The translations under genes were made by a program, and so were the position numbers. Under the pieces are notes generated by a model. It saw nothing but the letters and a program-made list of their open reading frames with translations, did not search any database and was not told the origin of the DNA. From the NCBI GenBank assembly GCA_002294045.1, contig DBEP01000015.1:94607-117816 (forward strand): a DNA stretch of 23,210 nucleotides, in the 5' to 3' direction. This DNA is from Lachnoclostridium sp. UBA903. Its GTDB lineage: Bacteria > Bacillota > Clostridia > Lachnospirales > Lachnospiraceae. The stretch's first letter is position 1. Every line of letters starts with the position of its first letter. Shown here piece by piece: positions 1 to 7,444 of the stretch.

Positions 1-72
1 AGTGAGTGCGCATCAACGGCACAGGGTGACGAAAATATTCCGTTTGGAAACGAATCAAAGAAAGAGGAATGA
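1..72 (+). CDS. C-terminal end of an unidentified protein (partial)
   Basis: Frame 1 is open from the window edge to a TGA at 70-72, giving a hydrophilic tail that ends in ESKKEE. The composition is typical of a protein C-terminus, and the next gene begins about 60 bases later on the same strand, which fits an upstream neighbour. Twenty-three codons are too few to recognise a family, and a chance open frame of this length cannot be excluded. Confidence 0.35.
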   Translation, partial: SECASTAQGDENIPFGNESKKEE

Positions 73-134
73 GTAACAAGAGAAAAACGAAGGCATGATA
101 TGTGTCTGGCCGCAGCTAAGAAATGGGAGTATGT

Positions 135-1424
135 ATGTTAAACAGAGAAAAGAAACGTAACATAAAAAGAAATTTGAAAAGGGTAGCAATTGTGGGTGTG
201 CCGTTAGTCATATTATGCACAATTACCTATGCATCCATAACATCACTGTCCCATGCCGGTGAATCTACCTATGCCTTTGAAAATTTTTATGACAATCCGG
301 CATATTCTGATAATAATTCGGAATATGATAATATAAATTCCATGTCAGAAGTTTCAGAAACGGGGAGCAGCGATTCGGACGGAGAGGAGGAAGTTATTAC
401 GAATCATGATAATGTGGTTCTGGATACCGCTCCGGACAGTATCACCGTATTGGTCAATAAGGAATTACGGTTGCCGTCCGATTACATACCAAATGATTTA
501 GTGGTACCGGATATAAGCTTTTCTTTTCATTACTATGATGAAAAGAAACTTATGAGAAAGGAAGCTGCGGAGGCCCTGAAGGAGCTTTTTACAGGGGCAG
601 AAACAGATAATATTTTATTAAACGGAGTATCGGCCTACCGGTCCTATGACAGGCAGTATGAAATATTTACAGATAACGTGAAAAAGCAAGGGCTGAAACA
701 CACCATGAAGTATTCGGCAACACCGGGCTACAGCGAACATCAGACAGGACTCGCTATAGACGTATCAGCAAAATCGGTTAATAACCGGTTGGATGAATCT
801 TTTGGGAAATCGGCCGAAGGCAGATGGCTGGCAGAAAATTGTCATTTATACGGCTTCATTATACGTTATCCCGAAGATAAAACGGAAATTACCGGGTATT
901 CCTATGAGCCATGGCATATCCGCTATGTTGGGAAACCCTTGGCAAAATATATTTATGAAAATAATCTTTGCCTGGAAGAATATTATAATTTTAAGCCAAC
1001 CATTGATTACTCCGACCAGCTCAGTTATGACAATCTGGAAGATTACGGAATTGATTTGGCGGATGTAATTCCGACTCCTACACCAACGAAGGTGCCGACG
1101 AAAGAGCCGGAAGAAGAAACGGCCGATGATAAAAATACGGAGGAAGATAAGGATACGGCTGACGACGGGAAGAGTACAAAGGATGATTCCGATACCGGCA
1201 AGCCGTCCGATGGCAAGGGGGATGAAGACAACTCAGGAGGCACGAAGGATGACAGCGACGGAAATACCCAGGATGACGGTGATACCGGCCATAATGATGA
1301 CGGCAATGGTACTCCGCCGGGAGATAACCCGCCATCTTCGGGAGCACCTGCTCCTGCCGACGGCATTACGCCGACACCTCCCCCGGAGGGTGAACACCCA
1401 CCGACACCCACCGTTACACCGTGA
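135..1424 (+). CDS. VanY-type D-alanyl-D-alanine carboxypeptidase (peptidase M15B), membrane-anchored, with acidic/Pro-rich tail
   Basis: Zinc-dependent D,D-carboxypeptidases of this family trim the terminal D-Ala from peptidoglycan stem peptides outside the membrane. The core carries the family signatures SAYRSYDRQ, then SEHQTGLAIDVSA and EPWHIRYVG. The zinc ligands expected for M15B are visible as the His of EHQTG (about residue 202), the Asp of LAID (about 209) and the His of PWHIR (about 261). A basic start followed by a hydrophobic stretch (about residues 16-38) is a single membrane anchor. After the catalytic domain comes about 110 residues of low-complexity Pro/Thr/Asp/Gly sequence with PTPTPT-like and DDG-like repeats, probably a disordered wall-spanning tail. 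I chose the ATG at 135 because GGAG at 126-129 precedes it by 5 bases; an ATG at 123 in the same frame has no ribosome site. Confidence 0.88.
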   Translation: MLNREKKRNIKRNLKRVAIVGVPLVILCTITYASITSLSHAGESTYAFENFYDNPAYSDNNSEYDNINSMSEVSETGSSDSDGEEEVITNHDNVVLDTAPDSITVLVNKELRLPSDYIPNDLVVPDISFSFHYYDEKKLMRKEAAEALKELFTGAETDNILLNGVSAYRSYDRQYEIFTDNVKKQGLKHTMKYSATPGYSEHQTGLAIDVSAKSVNNRLDESFGKSAEGRWLAENCHLYGFIIRYPEDKTEITGYSYEPWHIRYVGKPLAKYIYENNLCLEEYYNFKPTIDYSDQLSYDNLEDYGIDLADVIPTPTPTKVPTKEPEEETADDKNTEEDKDTADDGKSTKDDSDTGKPSDGKGDEDNSGGTKDDSDGNTQDDGDTGHNDDGNGTPPGDNPPSSGAPAPADGITPTPPPEGEHPPTPTVTP

Positions 1425-1445
1425 TTCTGGTATTAAAGTCAGAAA

Positions 1446-1491
1446 CAAGGAAGCTATTGAATGCAGCCTCCTTGCTCCTGGCTTTTTTTTT
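1446..1491 (+). terminator. Probable intrinsic terminator after the VanY-like gene
   Basis: CAAGGAAGCT (1446-1455) pairs with AGCCTCCTTG (1465-1474), leaving one A-C mismatch and a 9-base loop. A run of nine T follows at 1483-1491. The 8 bases between stem and T run are more than usual. A shorter AGCC/GGCT stem lies directly against the T run, so the exact structure is uncertain. Confidence 0.5.
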
Positions 1492-1521
1492 GCAGTTGTC
1501 CCGAGTGGGTATTATCGATTA

Positions 1522-1550
1522 TTGACGAAAATAGAAATATTTGCTATTAT
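1522..1550 (+). promoter_or_regulatory. Sigma-A-type promoter for the 1612-3261 gene
   Basis: TTGACG at 1522-1527 and TATTAT at 1545-1550 are separated by exactly 17 bases. The predicted start of transcription is near 1557, giving a leader of about 55 bases. The promoter lies just after the terminator of the preceding gene, so the downstream gene is probably transcribed on its own. Confidence 0.65.
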
Positions 1551-1575
1551 TATCTGAATAGAAATATTTGCTATT
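1530..1575 (+). repeat. 19-bp direct repeat over the promoter spacer and start site
   Basis: The 19-base sequence AATAGAAATATTTGCTATT occurs at 1530-1548 and again, identical, at 1557-1575, a 27-base period. The first copy fills most of the spacer and enters the -10 box; the second begins at the predicted transcription start. That placement would suit a repressor operator, which is inference. It could also be a chance local duplication. Confidence 0.75.
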
Positions 1576-1611
1576 GACTGTAATATAATTAATATAAAAA
1601 GGAGGATTATG

Positions 1612-3261
1612 ATGTCGGACATGGAAAAAGAAAACAGGCGTATGGTTAAGAAATTACCGGATGAGAATTTTGGGTCAAAAACCCCTGCATCTTATGGAAA
1701 AAGGATACGAAAAGGTTTAGCGGGAGTTTTAGGTACTGCAATGATTGCAGCTGCATTATTAGTGCTTTCCCTTATCTCACCTTCTGTCGTTCAAGCATCG
1801 GCAGAAACGGCCACTCCCTCAGCTATTGGTGTTTATGACGGAACGATAAGTGCAAAAGAATATTATCAAACCATAGAAAAATACAATTTGGAAAAACAGA
1901 TTGATGCAATATCTGAATTCTATGGACTATATCTGGCCAATTACAAAAAGAGTTCTGAAGGTGTTGGTGCAAAAACTGATGTAACGGTTGAAATTTCTCC
2001 CAAAGCCGCTGCTTCCATAGGTTTAAAGGGATTAAAAAATTTTAAGGCATCCGTTATTTCCATGCAGACGGATAAGAAATCCCAGTCTGTAATATCTTTA
2101 TTTACAAATGACAAACAATTTACTTCATTGGATGTATTAACGGATACGGAAAAGGAACTGGTTTATATACTGATTCCGGAATTAAGCAAGGCATATCTGA
2201 AAATTTCAGCCAATTCCGGTTATGAGGACGGAGCTGCGGTACCTTTTACTGCAAAAGAGCTTACCGAACTGTTAAACAATAATCCGCTTACACAGGAATT
2301 GTTAAATCAGCTTCTAAAAAAATATACCTCCATCATTGTTGAGGAAATCAGTGACGTCACTATTGCCAATGATAATGTAACGATAGCCGGCGTCAATGCG
2401 AACGAAACCAGGATGACAGTAAAGCTGGATGAGAAAACCTTATTATCCATAGCAGAAAAAGTTTTGACTGCTGCAAAGGCAGATAAGGATTTATTGGATT
2501 TAAGTGTGAAATTTAAGATATGCAAGGAATCGGAATATGTTGCAGGCATAAATGAAGCTTTAATCCAAATAAGGGATGAAAAAGCCAAAGTATCAAAACC
2601 TGATGCGGAAGATAAATCTTTAATAATGAGAGTTTGGGCCGATAAGGAAGGAAATATCACAGGCCGTGATTTTAGCTATGCTTCAGATGCTGAAAATTCA
2701 ATATTGGGATATAAAACAGCTAAAAACGGTTCGGATATCGGCATAGAAGCCTGGTACACACCTGATAAAGAAGAAGCGTTAAAACTGGCCGGTAAAGTGA
2801 AGAAGGATAACGCAGGAGTAAACGGAGATATAAAGATATCTTATGAAGATTCCTATACCCTGACTTCACAGACTTTTAATATAAAATTAGAAGATTTCAA
2901 GTATATTTTTAATAATTCAGGCGGTTACTTTAACGGTCAACTAACCATAACCGGCGACGGCTTATCCGGTATGAGTATTGTGGTTAACTGCAGCGGCGAC
3001 AGCAGCAGGCAGACACTGAAGCTGGATTTTATCCAGGAAGAAGTGAAAGTGGTAACTGTTACCATTGATTCGGAACTATTAGATTATAAAGACTTTAATC
3101 TGCCTTCAGGATCTGCCAAAATTTATTATATGGAAACACAAATAGGAGATTACATAGTAAGCGCGGATATCGTGAAATATTTGGAAGGCATTAACCAAAG
3201 AATAGATGTGGAAGGAATAAACACCGTAATAGAACAAATGTTAAGCGGTTATTCCTATTGA
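1612..3261 (+). CDS. Secreted or membrane-anchored protein of unknown function
   Basis: I do not recognise the family. The protein (549 residues) has an unusually long charged N-terminus (about 35 residues), then a hydrophobic stretch at about 36-60 ending in QASAETA, which could be a signal-peptidase site or a membrane anchor. The rest is a soluble, lysine-rich alpha/beta-looking extracellular region with few cysteines and no catalytic motif I can name. The C-terminal third has many beta-like alternating segments, as in ligand-binding or lipoprotein-type folds. Two adjacent ATGs (1609, 1612) follow GGAGG at 1601-1605; the second, 6 bases from the ribosome site, has the better spacing. It has its own promoter and is followed by a hairpin, so it is probably monocistronic. 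Confidence 0.8.
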   Translation: MSDMEKENRRMVKKLPDENFGSKTPASYGKRIRKGLAGVLGTAMIAAALLVLSLISPSVVQASAETATPSAIGVYDGTISAKEYYQTIEKYNLEKQIDAISEFYGLYLANYKKSSEGVGAKTDVTVEISPKAAASIGLKGLKNFKASVISMQTDKKSQSVISLFTNDKQFTSLDVLTDTEKELVYILIPELSKAYLKISANSGYEDGAAVPFTAKELTELLNNNPLTQELLNQLLKKYTSIIVEEISDVTIANDNVTIAGVNANETRMTVKLDEKTLLSIAEKVLTAAKADKDLLDLSVKFKICKESEYVAGINEALIQIRDEKAKVSKPDAEDKSLIMRVWADKEGNITGRDFSYASDAENSILGYKTAKNGSDIGIEAWYTPDKEEALKLAGKVKKDNAGVNGDIKISYEDSYTLTSQTFNIKLEDFKYIFNNSGGYFNGQLTITGDGLSGMSIVVNCSGDSSRQTLKLDFIQEEVKVVTVTIDSELLDYKDFNLPSGSAKIYYMETQIGDYIVSADIVKYLEGINQRIDVEGINTVIEQMLSGYSY

Positions 3262-3311
3262 TGCTTCCGCATTCACGGATTGAGCCTGGGAAATATAAGG
3301 ATTAGGTAAAT

Positions 3312-3360
3312 AAAGGAGCTGCGGACGATAACCTTACGGTTATAATTCAGCAGTTCCTTT
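3312..3360 (+). terminator. Two-tier hairpin after the unknown secreted protein gene
   Basis: AAAGGAGCTGC (3312-3322) pairs with GCAGTTCCTTT (3350-3360) through 11 positions with one G-U pair. Inside it a second stem, ATAACC/GGTTAT (3328-3333 with 3338-3343), closes a 4-base loop. It lies 50 bases after the stop codon. The T-rich tail is weak, so it may act as a terminator or as an mRNA-stabilising 3' hairpin. No open frame or RNA is visible from 3361 to the promoter at 3468. Confidence 0.55.
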
Positions 3361-3467
3361 CTAATTCCCATGGGTTTTTCCCGGTGATAGTCTCCTAACT
3401 TTATACGAAGGCACGGCCCTGGATGTATTGCCCGGTCTGCTTTTGGCGGAGCAGAAAAAAATTAGGA

Positions 3468-3496
3468 TTGACAATTGATATATAATATACTATTAT
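3468..3496 (+). promoter_or_regulatory. Sigma-A promoter of the T-box/ileS unit
   Basis: A consensus TTGACA at 3468-3473 and TATTAT at 3491-3496 have a 17-base spacer. The predicted start is near 3503, shortly before the 5' side of T-box Stem I. This leaves about 455 bases of untranslated leader before ileS. Confidence 0.8.
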
Positions 3497-3502
3497 AAAA
3501 AA

Positions 3503-3805
3503 TAATATAAATATGTTAAAAACTATGACGGAGAGAGTAAGAATCTATATTAAGCGAAAATCAAAGCGAGCCGGGGACAGTGGAAGCCTGGTATAAGTAG
3601 CAGATTTCTGAAAATCACTCCCAAGTTGTAAGCTGAAAGTTTATTCTTTTATAAACAAAGTAAGCTGTGCCGGTGTCCACCGTTATATGGAAGCATATCA
3701 TGTTCTGAACCGGCAGATACTTATGCCATGAAGAAACGTATGTAAATAGGTGGTATAATGAAGCACTTCTGCTCTCATCCTGTTTATGGATGGGAGCTAT
3801 TTTTG
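3503..3805 (+). promoter_or_regulatory. T-box riboswitch, isoleucine-specific (ATC specifier)
   Basis: T-box leaders sense uncharged tRNA and switch off a terminator. The parts are visible in order. The Stem I base is GGAGAGAGTA with the loop-E AGTA at 3536-3539. The apical region contains GAGCCGGGGACAGTGGAAGC. The 3' side is TCTGAAAATCACTCCC, with the GAA of the S-turn and the codon ATC at 3614-3616 followed by A. The T-box itself is AGGTGGTATAATG, with TGGT (3751-3754) able to pair with the ACCA end of tRNA-Ile. It closes with a strong terminator at 3771-3804. An ATC specifier directly upstream of ileS is self-consistent. The T-box core departs from the common GGGTGGNACCGCG form. The exact 5' end is an estimate from the promoter. 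Confidence 0.87.
3771..3804 (+). terminator. T-box-controlled intrinsic terminator
   Basis: GCTCTCATCC (3771-3780) pairs with GGATGGGAGC (3788-3797) over 10 positions with one G-U pair and a 7-base loop, followed by TATTTTT ending at 3804. The T-box sequence just upstream would compete with this stem to form the antiterminator when uncharged tRNA-Ile is bound. Confidence 0.85.
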
Positions 3806-3808
3806 TTC

Positions 3809-3829
3809 AATAGGAAGTTACGCTCTATT
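3809..3829 (+). repeat. Copy 1 of a 21-bp terminator-adjacent motif
   Basis: The 21 bases beginning AATAGGAAG and ending CTCTATT match a second copy at 9940-9960 at 17 of 21 positions, all four differences being transitions. This copy sits inside a CAATAG/CTATTG inverted repeat (3808-3813 with 3825-3830). Both copies start exactly 4 bases after the T run of an intrinsic terminator and have the same orientation. Confidence 0.6.
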
Positions 3830-3865
3830 GCATAAAAAATCTTTCAGGCGGATTGGAATTATGTT

Positions 3866-3911
3866 GCTGACGCGCTATGGGAATTTGTCGCTTAGGTGAT
3901 TGCGCGTCAGC
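3866..3911 (+). repeat. Perfect 10-bp inverted repeat between the T-box terminator and ileS
   Basis: GCTGACGCGC (3866-3875) and GCGCGTCAGC (3902-3911) are perfect complements around a 26-base loop. The arms are markedly GC-rich for this AT-rich leader. It lies about 60 bases after the T-box terminator and 48 bases before the ileS start, so it is not part of the canonical T-box. No T run follows. It could be an extra leader structure or part of an inserted intergenic repeat. Confidence 0.65.
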
Positions 3912-3958
3912 GCCAGAGCTTGGTAAGCCAGACTCTATTTTATAAAGGAGGAAATAAA

Positions 3959-6900
3959 ATGTATGATAAAGTCTCTACAAATCTTAATTTTGTGGAAAGA
4001 GAAAGAGAAGTACTGAAGTTTTGGAAAAATAACAAGATTTTTGAAAAAACCATTGAAGAAAGAAAAAACGGAAAGACATATACGTTTTACGACGGTCCCC
4101 CGACAGCCAACGGAAAGCCCCATATCGGTCACGTATTAACCAGGGTCATAAAGGACATTATCCCAAGATACCGGACTATGAAGGGATATAATGTACTTCG
4201 TAAGGCAGGATGGGATACCCACGGCCTTCCGGTTGAACTGGAGGTAGAAAAAAAATTGGGCCTGGACGGCAAGGAGCAGATTGAGGAATACGGCCTGGAG
4301 CCCTTTATCCATGAATGTAAGGAAAGCGTATGGAAATACAAGGGAATGTGGGAGGATTTCTCCGGCACGGTAGGCTACTGGGCCGATATGGAGAACCCTT
4401 ATGTAACCTATGAAAATGATTTCATAGAATCCGAATGGTGGGCATTGAAACAGATATGGGAAAAAGGGCTGCTGTATAAAGGCTTTAAAATTGTACCCTA
4501 CTGTCCAAGATGCGGGACACCTCTTTCCAGCCATGAAGTAGCGCAAGGCTATAAGGATGTTAAAGAGAAATCCGTTATCGCAAAGTTCAAAGTAAAAGGC
4601 ACCGAAAACGAATATATTTTAGCTTGGACCACAACGCCGTGGACCCTTCCCTCCAATGTGGCTCTTTGTGTAAATCCCAAGGAGACCTATGTAAAAGTAT
4701 CTGTCCGGTTAAATGCGAAAGGCGATATTATCAAGGAAACCGGCGAAGAGGAAGATAAAATATCCGTTAAAAGCGAAAAATATATTTTAGCAGAAGCGCT
4801 TCTTTCCATAATTGACGGCCTTTATACCATAGAAGAAACCTATAACGGTGAGGAACTGGAATATAAGGAGTATGAACCCTTATTTGACTATGTAAATCCG
4901 GATAAGAAAGCTTATTACGTAACCTGCGATAATTTTGTAACATTAACCGACGGTACCGGTGTGGTTCACATTGCGCCTGCCTTTGGTGAAGATGATGCCA
5001 GTGTGGGACGCAGATATGACCTTCCTTTTGTCCAATTAGTAGACGGTAAAGGAGAAATGAAACCGGAGGTTTCGGACTTTGCCGGCTTGTTCTGTAAGAA
5101 TGCAGACGAAGGCATTATAAAGCTTCTAGCCCGAAATGGCCTGTTATTTAAAACCCTAAAGTTCGAACACAGCTATCCGTACTGCTGGAGATGCGATACG
5201 CCTCTTATTTATTATGCCAGGGAATCCTGGTTTATTAAGATGACAGAGGTCAGGGACAGCCTTATTGCCAATAATAATACCATTAACTGGATGCCGGAGA
5301 GCATCGGACAGGGCCGGTTCGGCGACTGGCTGAAGAATGTGCAGGACTGGGGCATCAGCCGTGACCGTTATTGGGGAACGCCTCTTAATATCTGGGAATG
5401 CGAGGACGGCCACAGGCATGCGGTCGGAAGTATTGAAGAATTAAAATCCATGTCGGATAACTGTCCGGACAATATCGAATTACACAGGCCGTTTATTGAT
5501 GCCGTGACAATTAAGTGTCCGGAATGCGGAAAGGAAATGCAGCGTGTGAAACCGGTTATCGACTGCTGGTTTGACTCCGGTTCCATGCCGTTTGCGCAAT
5601 GGCACTATCCGTTTGAGAATAAAGAAATGTTTCAGGATAATTTCCCTGCCGACTTTATCAGTGAGGCTGTTGACCAGACCAGGGGATGGTTTTATTCCTT
5701 ACTGGCCATATCCACTCTTATTTTTGACCGGGCGCCATTTAAAAATGTAATCGTACTTGGTCATGTTCAGGATGAAAACGGACAGAAGATGTCCAAGTCC
5801 AAGGGAAATGCCGTAGATCCTTTCGATGCCCTTGCAGAGCATGGTGCTGACGCAATCCGCTGGTATTTCTACATCAACAGTGCCCTGTGGCTTCCCAACC
5901 GGTTCCATAACGGGGCGGTTACGGAAGGGCAGAGAAAGTTCATGGGAACCTTCTGGAATACTTACGCTTTTTTTGTTCTTTATGCTAATATAGATGAATT
6001 TGATGCGACCAGGTATTCCCTGGAATATGATAAGCTAACGGTTATGGACAAATGGCTTTTATCCAAATTAAATACCGTAATTAAAACTGTGGACAATAAT
6101 CTGGAGAATTACAGAATAACGGAAGCCGCCAGAATTCTGGATGATTTTGTGGATGAGATGAGTAACTGGTATGTAAGAAGGAGCAGGGAACGCTTCTGGG
6201 CAAAAGGAATGGAACAGGATAAGATTAATGCATACATGACGCTTTATACCGCTTTGGTTACCCTGGCTAAGGTTGCAGCGCCCTTTATTCCTTATATGAC
6301 GGAAGATATTTACCGTAACCTGGTTGCGAGCATCGATAAATCCGTTCCGGAAAGCATTCACCTATGTGAGTATCCTTCCTGTGAGGAAGCATATATTGAT
6401 AAGGACCTTGAGAAAAATATGGAAGCCGTGCTGGATATTGTCGTATTGGGACGTGCCTGCCGGAATGCGGCAAATATCAAGAACAGACAGCCCATTGGCA
6501 GGATGTATATAAAATCAGAAAATACCTATACCGGCAGAAACGGCAATCAGGTTTTAGGTTTACCGGATTTTTATAAAGAAATTATTGAAGACGAGTTAAA
6601 TGTCAAGGAAGTAATCTTTACCGATGACGTAAGAAACTTTACTTCCTACAGCTTTAAACCCCAGTTAAAAACCCTGGGCCCTAAATTCGGCAAGCAGATT
6701 GGTTTGATTCGCCAGCTTCTGTCCGAACTGGACGGCAATAAGGCCATGGATGAAATTAATGCTGCGGGCAGTCTTAAAATTGCTTTAGACGGTGCGGAAG
6801 CGGTTCTTGCTAAAGAAGACTTATTAATCGAAGCGGCCCAGACGGAAGGCTATGTATCCGATTCCGATTCCGGAATTACCGTAGTATTGGATACCAAACT

Positions 6901-7168
6901 TACCGAAGAACTGATTGAAGAAGGCTTTGTAAGGGAAATCATCAGTAAAATCCAGACCATGAGAAAAGATGCAGGCTTTGAGGTCATGGATCACATTAAA
7001 GTATACCAGACCGGCAATGAAACTATAAAAGCCATCCTTGAGCGCAATACAGACGAAATAAAGTCAGAAGTATTGGCGGAAGAATTAATTACGGATACGG
7101 CGGAAGGCTTTGCAAAAGAATGGAATATTAACGGTGAAACCGTAACCCTGGGTGTTATGAAATTATAA
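3959..7168 (+). CDS. ileS: Isoleucyl-tRNA synthetase (IleRS), class-2-like long form
   Basis: This cytoplasmic class I synthetase charges tRNA-Ile with isoleucine. The 1069-residue protein has PPTANGKPHIGH with HIGH at residues 55-58, GWDTHGLPVE, the zinc-type motif YCPRCGTPL, WTTTPWTLPSN in the CP1 editing domain, CWFDSGSMPF and KMSKS at 610-614. The C-terminal half is the anticodon-binding helical region. The length above 1000 residues, GWDTHGLPVE rather than GWDCHGLP, and absence of a C-terminal four-cysteine zinc finger point to the eukaryote-like IleS2 type, a group often reported as mupirocin-insensitive; that property is inferred. An upstream in-frame ATG region would add 21 residues, but AAAGGAGG ends 7 bases before the ATG at 3959, which decides the start. 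Expression is under the T-box just upstream. Confidence 0.97.
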   Translation: MYDKVSTNLNFVEREREVLKFWKNNKIFEKTIEERKNGKTYTFYDGPPTANGKPHIGHVLTRVIKDIIPRYRTMKGYNVLRKAGWDTHGLPVELEVEKKLGLDGKEQIEEYGLEPFIHECKESVWKYKGMWEDFSGTVGYWADMENPYVTYENDFIESEWWALKQIWEKGLLYKGFKIVPYCPRCGTPLSSHEVAQGYKDVKEKSVIAKFKVKGTENEYILAWTTTPWTLPSNVALCVNPKETYVKVSVRLNAKGDIIKETGEEEDKISVKSEKYILAEALLSIIDGLYTIEETYNGEELEYKEYEPLFDYVNPDKKAYYVTCDNFVTLTDGTGVVHIAPAFGEDDASVGRRYDLPFVQLVDGKGEMKPEVSDFAGLFCKNADEGIIKLLARNGLLFKTLKFEHSYPYCWRCDTPLIYYARESWFIKMTEVRDSLIANNNTINWMPESIGQGRFGDWLKNVQDWGISRDRYWGTPLNIWECEDGHRHAVGSIEELKSMSDNCPDNIELHRPFIDAVTIKCPECGKEMQRVKPVIDCWFDSGSMPFAQWHYPFENKEMFQDNFPADFISEAVDQTRGWFYSLLAISTLIFDRAPFKNVIVLGHVQDENGQKMSKSKGNAVDPFDALAEHGADAIRWYFYINSALWLPNRFHNGAVTEGQRKFMGTFWNTYAFFVLYANIDEFDATRYSLEYDKLTVMDKWLLSKLNTVIKTVDNNLENYRITEAARILDDFVDEMSNWYVRRSRERFWAKGMEQDKINAYMTLYTALVTLAKVAAPFIPYMTEDIYRNLVASIDKSVPESIHLCEYPSCEEAYIDKDLEKNMEAVLDIVVLGRACRNAANIKNRQPIGRMYIKSENTYTGRNGNQVLGLPDFYKEIIEDELNVKEVIFTDDVRNFTSYSFKPQLKTLGPKFGKQIGLIRQLLSELDGNKAMDEINAAGSLKIALDGAEAVLAKEDLLIEAAQTEGYVSDSDSGITVVLDTKLTEELIEEGFVREIISKIQTMRKDAGFEVMDHIKVYQTGNETIKAILERNTDEIKSEVLAEELITDTAEGFAKEWNINGETVTLGVMKL

Positions 7169-7274
7169 GAATATTTATAACTGCCGGCTGCGGCCGTAAA
7201 AGCGGATTATAACAAAATATTTTTGTGCGCTGCCAAAAAGAGCCGGAACCAAAGCGGACAGCACACTAGGTTAG

Positions 7275-7326
7275 AGCGTGTTTGAAAAATCATTGCAGCC
7301 CGGCACAAGCATTTTTCAAACACGCT
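7275..7326. repeat. Palindromic intergenic repeat after ileS (possible terminator)
   Basis: AGCGTGTTTGAAAAAT (7275-7290) and ATTTTTCAAACACGCT (7311-7326) are perfect 16-bp complements around a 20-base loop. AATGCTTTTT follows, so the structure may terminate ileS transcription. Bases 7272-7296 match the reverse complement of 16506-16530 at 23 of 25 positions, so this is a dispersed element and not only a local hairpin. A weaker imperfect stem (GTGCGCTG with CAGCACAC, about 7225-7266) precedes it. No gene is seen in 7169-7444. Confidence 0.75.
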
Positions 7327-7444
7327 TTAGAATGCTTTTTAGTTGTTATTATTTTAGAAACCCATGCATATATAACAATAAATGTGTATATAGCTTATAT
7401 GGGATGAGAAGCGGATCCTATAACCGGTGCTGATGGAGGCTGCT

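Noticed and set aside
1043..1557. Several long open frames on both strands over the VanY-like C-terminal tail
   Set aside because: They arise from the repetitive GC-rich tail coding sequence, have biased composition, no ribosome sites and no recognisable domains.
3441..3456. TCTGCT/AGCAGA stem near 3437-3456
   Set aside because: Only 6 bp, followed by A and not T on the plus strand; it is just before the ileS promoter and has no clear role.
7365..7395. Possible sporulation-sigma promoter upstream of the SleC-like gene (TGCATA ... TATATAG)
   Set aside because: The -35-like part fits sigma-F/G, but the -10 part matches poorly; the AT-rich context makes chance matches likely.
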